Assembly (NCBI GenBank): GCA_004352715.1
Contig: SCFE01000009.1
Span: 996,106 to 1,060,105 of the forward strand
DNA length: 64,000 bases
Origin: Hofstenia miamia
Lineage: Eukaryota; Xenacoelomorpha; Acoela
Direction: 5' to 3'
Part shown: positions 56,855 to 64,000 of the stretch, in pieces
Numbering within the stretch: the stretch's first letter is position 1
Layout of the letters: each line of letters opens with the position of its first letter
Position numbers and translations under genes: made by a program
Notes under the pieces: model-generated
The model's input: only the letters and a program-made list of their open reading frames with translations
Database searches by the model: none
Told to the model about the DNA's origin: nothing

Positions 56855-58602
56855 ACACACTGCTGTAGCCAGGTGCTGACCATAGTTGCTTAAGATGAAA
56901 GAGGGAATATTGTCGCAGCCGAATGAGGAATTGTCATTACAGGTAGATAGTAATTGAGTAACAGAATCAAACGTGATAGGGACGTTGGCCAATGAAATGT
57001 CTGAAGTTTCAGAAGCAGTACAGTAGAGAGTGGCAATATCTTGCTTGTACACAGAACAAAAATAGTCGTTGAAAAGTTGAGAACAAGCAGCTTCAGACTC
57101 AGCCTTGAGAGAGTTCCATGTCAATGTAGAAGGAAATGATTGAGTTTGGGAAAGACAATGAAGAAACTTAAAGCAGCTTTTTGTGTCTCCGGTAGAAACC
57201 AACGGTAGAAACCAAAGACAGCAGGCAAGCTTTGTCAGCATTGATGGAGCAACACAACTCCTGGGAAAGATGACACAACTGGATCGCATCACGGATATTC
57301 CAACTCTTAACAAGACACCTTTCACAGGTGTTTTTGCAGTTTATTGTGTGGATAGTATGTGACGAGTAGAAGCTCGGGTACTGGAGTTGTTTTCTCCTTT
57401 TCTTCGCAAGTGACAATTCCACTGCTACATGCAGTTTATCATACCACATAGCTGTGAAGTTGCCATCTGGTACAGTAGTGGGAGCAAGGACAAATTCNNN
57501 NNNNNNNNNNNNNNNNNNNNNNNNNNNNNNNNNNNNNNNNNNNNNNNNNNNNNNNNNNNNNNNNNNNNNNNNNNNNNNNNNNNNNNNNNNNNNNNNNNNN
57601 NNNNNNNNNNNNNNNNNNNNNNNNNNNNNNNNNNNNNNNNNNNNNNNNNNNNNNNNNNNNNNNNNNNNNNNNNNNNNNNNNNNNNNNNNNNNNNNNNNNN
57701 NNNNNNNNNNNNNNNNNNNNNNNNNNNNNNNNNNNNNNNNNNNNNNNNNNNNNNNNNNNNNNNNNNNNNNNNNNNNNNNNNNNNNNNNNNNNNNNNNNNN
57801 NNNNNNNNNNNNNNNNNNNNNNNNNNNNNNNNNNNNNNNNNNNNNNNNNNNNNNNNNNNNNNNNNNNNNNNNNNNNNNNNNNNNNNNNNNNNNNNNNNNN
57901 NNNNNNNNNNNNNNNNNNNNNNNNNNNNNNNNNNNNNNNNNNNNNNNNNNNNNNNNNNNNNNNNNNNNNNNNNNNNNNNNNNNNNNNNNNNNNNNNNNNN
58001 NNNNNNNNNNNNNNNNNNNNNNNNNNNNNNNNNNNNNNNNNNNNNNNNNNNNNNNNNNNNNNNNNNNNNNNNNNNNNNNNNNNNNNNNNNNNNNNNNNNN
58101 NNNNNNNNNNNNNNNNNNNNNNNNNNNNNNNNNNNNNNNNNNNNNNNNNNNNNNNAAGACAGCAGGCAAGCTTTGTCAGCATCGATGGAGCAACACAACT
58201 CCTGGGAAAGACGACGCAACTGGATCGCTTCACGGATATTCCAACTCTTAACGAGACGCCTTTTACAGGTGTTTTTGCAGTTTATTGTGTGGATAGTATG
58301 TGACGAGTAGAAGGTCGGGTGCTGGAGTCATTTTCTCCTTTTCTTTGCAAGTGACAATTCCACTGCTACATGCAGTTTATCATACCACATAGCCGTGAAG
58401 TTGCCATCCGGTACAGTAGTGGGAGCAAGGAAAAATTCGTAGAGCAAGTTGAGAGCAAGTAAAAACTTTGGTTCATTAAAACTGCTGTGAGAAAACATGG
58501 GCGCTGTCATAAAATTCTCAAGCGAAACACTGACGAAAAACAGAATAAGGAAATGATCGGAGAGGCCAATGGATACATCTACACTATAGTGGATAGGTTC
58601 AC
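56855..58602 (-). pseudogene. LINE C endonuclease end and RT N-terminal region
   Basis: 58575-58500 encodes GLSDHFLILFFVSVSLENF (SDH motif of the endonuclease). It is followed by FLLALNLLYEFFLAPTTVP, WYDKLHVAVELSLAKKRR, SHTIHTINCKNTCERCLV, SFPSTLTWNSLKAE, LFNDYFCSVY and FGCDNIPSFILSNYG, the region leading into RT motif 1. The 658-N gap and the duplicated block around it interrupt the frame. Confidence 0.7.
57215..58438. repeat. Duplicated flanks around a 658-N gap in LINE C
   Basis: 57215-57497 and 58156-58438 are near-identical 283-bp blocks around the Ns at 57498-58155. They differ at scattered bases, as alleles or close copies would. Confidence 0.85.
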
Positions 58603-59602
58603 NNNNNNNNNNNNNNNNNNNNNNNNNNNNNNNNNNNNNNNNNNNNNNNNNNNNNNNNNNNNNNNNNNNNNNNNNNNNNNNNNNNNNNNNNNNNNNNNNN
58701 NNNNNNNNNNNNNNNNNNNNNNNNNNNNNNNNNNNNNNNNNNNNNNNNNNNNNNNNNNNNNNNNNNNNNNNNNNNNNNNNNNNNNNNNNNNNNNNNNNNN
58801 NNNNNNNNNNNNNNNNNNNNNNNNNNNNNNNNNNNNNNNNNNNNNNNNNNNNNNNNNNNNNNNNNNNNNNNNNNNNNNNNNNNNNNNNNNNNNNNNNNNN
58901 NNNNNNNNNNNNNNNNNNNNNNNNNNNNNNNNNNNNNNNNNNNNNNNNNNNNNNNNNNNNNNNNNNNNNNNNNNNNNNNNNNNNNNNNNNNNNNNNNNNN
59001 NNNNNNNNNNNNNNNNNNNNNNNNNNNNNNNNNNNNNNNNNNNNNNNNNNNNNNNNNNNNNNNNNNNNNNNNNNNNNNNNNNNNNNNNNNNNNNNNNNNN
59101 NNNNNNNNNNNNNNNNNNNNNNNNNNNNNNNNNNNNNNNNNNNNNNNNNNNNNNNNNNNNNNNNNNNNNNNNNNNNNNNNNNNNNNNNNNNNNNNNNNNN
59201 NNNNNNNNNNNNNNNNNNNNNNNNNNNNNNNNNNNNNNNNNNNNNNNNNNNNNNNNNNNNNNNNNNNNNNNNNNNNNNNNNNNNNNNNNNNNNNNNNNNN
59301 NNNNNNNNNNNNNNNNNNNNNNNNNNNNNNNNNNNNNNNNNNNNNNNNNNNNNNNNNNNNNNNNNNNNNNNNNNNNNNNNNNNNNNNNNNNNNNNNNNNN
59401 NNNNNNNNNNNNNNNNNNNNNNNNNNNNNNNNNNNNNNNNNNNNNNNNNNNNNNNNNNNNNNNNNNNNNNNNNNNNNNNNNNNNNNNNNNNNNNNNNNNN
59501 NNNNNNNNNNNNNNNNNNNNNNNNNNNNNNNNNNNNNNNNNNNNNNNNNNNNNNNNNNNNNNNNNNNNNNNNNNNNNNNNNNNNNNNNNNNNNNNNNNNN
59601 NN
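58603..59602. other. Assembly gap, 1000 N
   Basis: Unknown sequence between LINE C (minus) and LINE B copy 2 (plus), whose 5' sides face each other across the gap. Confidence 0.95.
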
Positions 59603-60852
59603 ATCTTCCTCCTCCCCGTAACTCTGGCTTTTCCCTATTGCTTGCCAACGCCCACAGTCTTGTATCTTTGAACCGTCATCTCAGTTTTTACAATTTCTTC
59701 TTGCAGTCTCCTGTTGACTTCATTTTCATCACAGAAACCTGGCTTGACCCTGCCGTTGCTGCCAGTGTTGTTTTTCCCAACTCTACTCTTAAAGTTCTTT
59801 CTCGTATGGATCGATCAAGTGGTCGCCATGGAGGTGTTCTAATTGCCTCACGTCTTCCTACCTTGACATCCGCCCCATCTCATTCGATTCATTATCCTTC
59901 GATTTCTGTTGTGGCTGTGCTGTTGTTCTCAGTGACCACATTCTTTCTCTGCTCTGCGTTTACAACCCTCCTTCGAAAAGTGCCTTTCGCATTCCCATTG
60001 CTGATTTATTATCTATGTTCGAGTCTTTTCATGACCAGTCTACCTCCCTCTCTTGTCACCTTGGCTTTTCCATTCGTCCTCATTTTCTTGTTTGTGGTGA
60101 CTTCAGTCTTCCCAATGTCTGCTGGAATGCGTTAGACTCTACTGACACTTATAAGTCTGCAGNTTATCCTTCGATTTCTGTTGTGGCTGTGCTGTTGTTC
60201 TCAGTGACCACATTGTTTCTCTGCTCTGCGTTTACAACCCTCCTTCGAAAAGTGCTTTTCGCATTCCCATTGCTGATTTATCATCTATGTTCGAGTCTTT
60301 TCATCACCAGTCTACCTCCCTCTCTCGTCACCTTGGCTTTTCCATTCGTCCTCATTTTCTTGTTTGTGGTGACTTCAATCTTCCCAATGTCTGCTGGAAT
60401 GCGTTAGACTCTACTGACACTTATGAGTTTGCAGTTTTAGAAGTTTTTGCCTGCTATTCTCTTGAACAACTTGTATTTTCTCCTACTTCCAGCTCCTCCC
60501 TGCTTGATTTGTTTCTGTGCTCTCACCCAGATTCAATCTGTCTGTCAACTCTACTTCCCCATCTGCTAACTGACTTTCTGTCACTTAATGCTGCTCTCTC
60601 ATCTTCTCTCCCCGCTTTTAGTAATTCCATCTCAGTTGACGATTGGTTCACTTTCTTACATCAAGTTATTTCTTCTTATGTTCCTCATCGGCGGAAAAAG
60701 CGTGCTTCTTTTCCTTTCTATTTTTCGTCCCTTACTGTGCACTCCTTGAATAAATTGGAGTCTTACAAACGCCATTCTGGTACTACTGCTTCTCCGAAGC
60801 TTGCTTCTCTCACAAAAGATATTACCAATTTAATGGAACTTGACAAAGTCTC
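59603..60852 (+). pseudogene. LINE family B endonuclease region (copy 2)
   Basis: Starts with the frame reading LLANAHSLVSLNRHLS, then FIFITETWLDP and GRHGGVLIAS, nearly identical to copy 1. The Asp-x-Asn motif is seen as CGDFSLPNVCW and CGDFNLPNVCW in the two duplicated blocks. After LLDLFLCSHPD the sequence jumps to STLLPHLLTDFLSLNAAL, so about 100 bp including the SDH motif of copy 1 is deleted. This endonuclease could not be active. It runs into a gap at 60853. Confidence 0.8.
59892..60436. repeat. Duplicated block joined at a single N
   Basis: 59892-60162 and 60164-60436 repeat about 271 bp of the LINE B endonuclease on both sides of one N at 60163, differing at a few bases. Probably two reads or alleles joined end to end. 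Confidence 0.85.
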
Positions 60853-61852
60853 NNNNNNNNNNNNNNNNNNNNNNNNNNNNNNNNNNNNNNNNNNNNNNNN
60901 NNNNNNNNNNNNNNNNNNNNNNNNNNNNNNNNNNNNNNNNNNNNNNNNNNNNNNNNNNNNNNNNNNNNNNNNNNNNNNNNNNNNNNNNNNNNNNNNNNNN
61001 NNNNNNNNNNNNNNNNNNNNNNNNNNNNNNNNNNNNNNNNNNNNNNNNNNNNNNNNNNNNNNNNNNNNNNNNNNNNNNNNNNNNNNNNNNNNNNNNNNNN
61101 NNNNNNNNNNNNNNNNNNNNNNNNNNNNNNNNNNNNNNNNNNNNNNNNNNNNNNNNNNNNNNNNNNNNNNNNNNNNNNNNNNNNNNNNNNNNNNNNNNNN
61201 NNNNNNNNNNNNNNNNNNNNNNNNNNNNNNNNNNNNNNNNNNNNNNNNNNNNNNNNNNNNNNNNNNNNNNNNNNNNNNNNNNNNNNNNNNNNNNNNNNNN
61301 NNNNNNNNNNNNNNNNNNNNNNNNNNNNNNNNNNNNNNNNNNNNNNNNNNNNNNNNNNNNNNNNNNNNNNNNNNNNNNNNNNNNNNNNNNNNNNNNNNNN
61401 NNNNNNNNNNNNNNNNNNNNNNNNNNNNNNNNNNNNNNNNNNNNNNNNNNNNNNNNNNNNNNNNNNNNNNNNNNNNNNNNNNNNNNNNNNNNNNNNNNNN
61501 NNNNNNNNNNNNNNNNNNNNNNNNNNNNNNNNNNNNNNNNNNNNNNNNNNNNNNNNNNNNNNNNNNNNNNNNNNNNNNNNNNNNNNNNNNNNNNNNNNNN
61601 NNNNNNNNNNNNNNNNNNNNNNNNNNNNNNNNNNNNNNNNNNNNNNNNNNNNNNNNNNNNNNNNNNNNNNNNNNNNNNNNNNNNNNNNNNNNNNNNNNNN
61701 NNNNNNNNNNNNNNNNNNNNNNNNNNNNNNNNNNNNNNNNNNNNNNNNNNNNNNNNNNNNNNNNNNNNNNNNNNNNNNNNNNNNNNNNNNNNNNNNNNNN
61801 NNNNNNNNNNNNNNNNNNNNNNNNNNNNNNNNNNNNNNNNNNNNNNNNNNNN
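60853..61852. other. Assembly gap, 1000 N
   Basis: Unknown sequence following the LINE B copy 2 endonuclease. Confidence 0.95.
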
Positions 61853-62071
61853 GAATGCTCCAATCAAACCCTTATTGATAATAAGAATAGGCAAATATAC
61901 AATATTCATTAGTTATACATGGAAATAGCCCCATTTGTGCTGCGCAAATAATAAGATTGAAACAAAATCCTCGGAAATGGCGACAATTATTTCTCACATA
62001 TTGTTTCTGTAATATTGAAAAATATTAATAACATGGTTCCAGGTGGAAAATCGTACTGATGTCTACAAAAC

Positions 62072-62175
62072 TAGGGTTTTCGAGTATTCGGAATTGTAAA
62101 ATCTCAAACTCGAACGAGTTCGCAAAACTTGAATTGAAAAACTCGGACTCGATCGAGATTTCACTTGAACATATT
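62072..62175. repeat. Fragment of CAGGGTTTTCGAG MITE family
   Basis: TAGGGTTTTCGAGTATTCGG followed by CTCGAACGAG and ACTCGATCGAG motifs matches the ends seen at 52346 and 53146. Only one end is present. Confidence 0.5.
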
Positions 62176-62700
62176 GTAAAATTCAATTTGATAATAAATA
62201 TTTTTAGAAATAAGAACATTGAAATCGGAAATTTGAGTAACTTGAACATAAATGTTAAAAACCTATGCAATTTATAGATTAAACGAAAATTTTTTTAAAA
62301 AAGTACAAATGATAATAGATATTATCTTCCTTGAGCAATCTTTATAATATCAAATGCACACATAGAATGCTATCATAAAAGTGACTTTGAATACATTACC
62401 TTAAAAGGTAATTAACTGACTACAGGTTTTTAGGACAGTTACTTCCGCAGCATTCACACAAAGCTAACTACATTTACTATGAACGTAAGCTGTATGTCAC
62501 TCACAAAATATCAACCATTAGCAGAAAATTGATCTTCACTGATTTATGCTTGACATCCACACCTTTTTTGTATAGGCAGCATGTTAAATAAATTTTACAT
62601 TTTAACAAGAAATTCTCAAATAATATATCTAGTGCTTAATTTTTCACAATTAATAATTTTACAGATTGCTGTTTCTTCATTTAAATGTTGTGCTTATTCA

Positions 62701-62760
62701 TGCAGAAATTAATCATGTAGGAATTAATTGTGCGGGATTTATTCCTGTAGGACTTATTCT
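62701..62760 (+). repeat. 15-bp minisatellite, four units
   Basis: Four consecutive 15-mers follow the pattern TG(C/T)(A/G)GG(A)xTTA(T)Txx: TGCAGAAATTAATCA, TGTAGGAATTAATTG, TGCGGGATTTATTCC, TGTAGGACTTATTCT. One frame reads as a pentapeptide repeat (VGINC AGFIP VGLIL), but it has no start and ends soon. Confidence 0.7.
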
Positions 62761-62761
62761 A

Positions 62762-63126
62762 GGTGTCCTCTAAAAATTTCGAAATCCAAAAATTTCAAAA
62801 AAATCGAAATTGTGACAGTTTTCGTTAAATTTTTAGGTTATGAAATTGAAAATGTTATTCTTAGGATTAGGAGGCTTAGGGTTAAGTTTCAATATGAATG
62901 ATATTATTGGAATTTTGTTTTCGATTTTTTGATAATAACGAATAAATTTCTAGTAAACTTATGGGATTATAATAGCTTCTTTATAAAAATTTTAAATTCT
63001 TCATAAGCAGCAAAATGTATTTAATAACTTAATCATAACATTTAACCTTCATAGTTTCTATCAATAATTAGTAGTACAGTTGTACTTTTCGAAATTTTTG
63101 GATTTCAAAAATATTAACCAGAACCC
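62762..63126. mobile_element. 365-bp MITE with perfect 8-bp target duplication
   Basis: TTATTCTA occurs at 62754-62761 and again at 63127-63134. Between them, the left end (GGTGTCCTCTAAAAATTTCG) and the complement of the right end (GGGTTCTGGTTAATATTTTT) share spaced positions, then GAAATCCAAAAATTTC on both sides. An 8-bp duplication suggests a hAT-like mover. No coding capacity. Confidence 0.7.
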
Positions 63127-63134
63127 TTATTCTA

Positions 63135-63607
63135 TGCCGTCGAAAAGGACGAGTTGTTTTTTATCTCTTCTGATAAAATCTTGGAACAGTTGGAACTAAT
63201 ATTTTAAACACTGTATTCAAATGGTCAAATGACTTAATGTTAATTTATTGCTGCCTGCATAATTATTAGTAGTAAAATTGAGACATTTGTTACAAATTCA
63301 CTATAGTAACGTTGAAACTTTTGAAAATCCGTAAAACTTAAATGACTTTTTCAGATTAGAGGATGAAATCTATTGCAAATTGTTACTTTTGAGTAACTTA
63401 GTGCTCTGTCTTGATAAATTATTTGTAAAATTTCACCATTGCTTCTAAAATTATCTTTAGAAAGTTTCTGCTCTTGATTTTGAATTATATTAATATTCTG
63501 TTAATTAAATACAGGCTTGGTGTGAAGCAAAGCCTTGTTTCATGACCAAAAATTTTACCATCTCTTGAACTTTGTAATTAACAAACAAATGCTTGCATAC
63601 GTCCTAT
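63135..63607. other. AT-rich spacer, nothing recognised
   Basis: No open frame or repeat boundary supported. Confidence 0.45.
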
Positions 63608-64000
63608 TACTACTACTACTACTACTACTACTAGAAGGCTTAATTCTAAAATAGAATACAAAAGCTAATGCAAACAAAAAGTTCCAAAACATTGGATAAA
63701 ATAAGAACATCGCTTGTTAATGTCGAAGTCGGCAGTCCTTGTCATAAGGTGTGAATACAACGAACGCTTGAAATGATCCTTCGACCACGAGAAATCCACT
63801 ATATTTAATTTGATCAATTCGTTGGCAGTCTTGGGGGCTCGTATGAAAAAATTGGTGTCAGCATGGAGCTTCCTTGTTCTTCTTATTGAAAACAGACCAC
63901 GCGAAAGAGATCAGGTGGAGAGTGGTCGGGAATTGTAATAGGTACTATTCAGGACGAAGATCAGTTTTCCGGTTCACGATATTCCAGAGCAGGCACATGT
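63608..64000 (-). mobile_element. LINE family C 3' end (copy 2)
   Basis: The CTACTACT tail at 63608-63633 and the following sequence match 55371-55770 at about 95% by eye, including AGAAGGCTT and the C-terminal coding region. It continues past the window end. Confidence 0.85.

Larger units (their letters stand above)
55371..58602 (-). mobile_element. LINE family C, 3' two thirds, with gaps
   Basis: The coding strand runs from the endonuclease SDH motif (about 58555) to a 3' end with a (TAG)n-type tail at 55371-55395. A second 3' end of the same family begins at 63608. RT catalytic motifs fall in the gap 56026-56854. Related to, but distinct from, LINE B. CR1/jockey group likely. Confidence 0.75.

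Noticed and set aside
62701-62860. Pentapeptide-repeat protein from the 15-bp minisatellite
   Set aside because: The frame has no start and is interrupted by the MITE; the repeat is better explained as simple tandem DNA.
1-64000. tRNA, rRNA genes or CRISPR arrays
   Set aside because: None could be recognised by reading either strand; a covariance-model scan would be needed to exclude divergent tRNAs.

Overview
The window looks like AT-rich nuclear DNA of an invertebrate animal, in a gapped scaffold assembly. The signs are short GT-AG introns, APE-type LINEs, Ty3/gypsy elements, Tc1 and mariner transposons, Polinton-like capsid remnants and hAT-type short inverted-repeat elements. I cannot name the species. 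There is no bacterial-style gene packing, no rRNA or tRNA gene and no CRISPR array. Almost every coding stretch belongs to a decayed mobile element. LINE families B and C stand out because they are clearly more GC-rich than the surrounding DNA.

Layout. 1-472: 3' end of LINE family A. 1083-11095: a right-to-left Ty3/gypsy element (gypsy A) with gag, protease, RT, RNase H, integrase and a large unrecognised ORF after pol, plus the 5' part of a further tandem copy. 11096-18350: AT-rich, nothing recognisable except small repeats. 18351-21909: a second gypsy family (B) on the + strand, whose post-pol ORF is homologous to that of gypsy A. 21946-22630: possible solo LTR. 23590-26313: rearranged Polinton/Maverick remnants (penton-like, major capsid-like and packaging ATPase-like). 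26734-27740: broken Tc1 transposase. 27742-28358: second LINE A copy. 29359-39539: mostly featureless, with a cysteine-rich ORF at 30205-30423 and inverted TTAA-rich repeats around 38.1-39.2 kb. 39540-46214: a unit bounded by long inverted repeats with a near-perfect 8-bp target duplication; it carries a spliced RING-H2 gene and a DDE integrase and is split by LINE B. 46772-48780: a five-exon gene for a small basic protein, the best candidate host gene. 49190-51560: inverted-repeat pair enclosing a TA microsatellite and a mariner at 49981-51270. 52346-55190: hAT-like repeats and a split 50-bp minisatellite. 55371-58602: LINE C. 59603-60852: second LINE B copy. 62701-63134: 15-bp minisatellite beside a 365-bp MITE with perfect 8-bp target duplication. 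63608-64000: second LINE C 3' end.

Assembly quality matters here. There are three 1000-N gaps and several smaller ones, and five N stretches are flanked by nearly identical copies of the same sequence, so those copies are probably assembly duplications.

The most interesting lead is the 39540-46214 unit, which combines hAT-like termini, a DDE integrase and a RING-H2 protein. Next come the unknown post-pol protein shared by the two gypsy families and the small five-exon gene.
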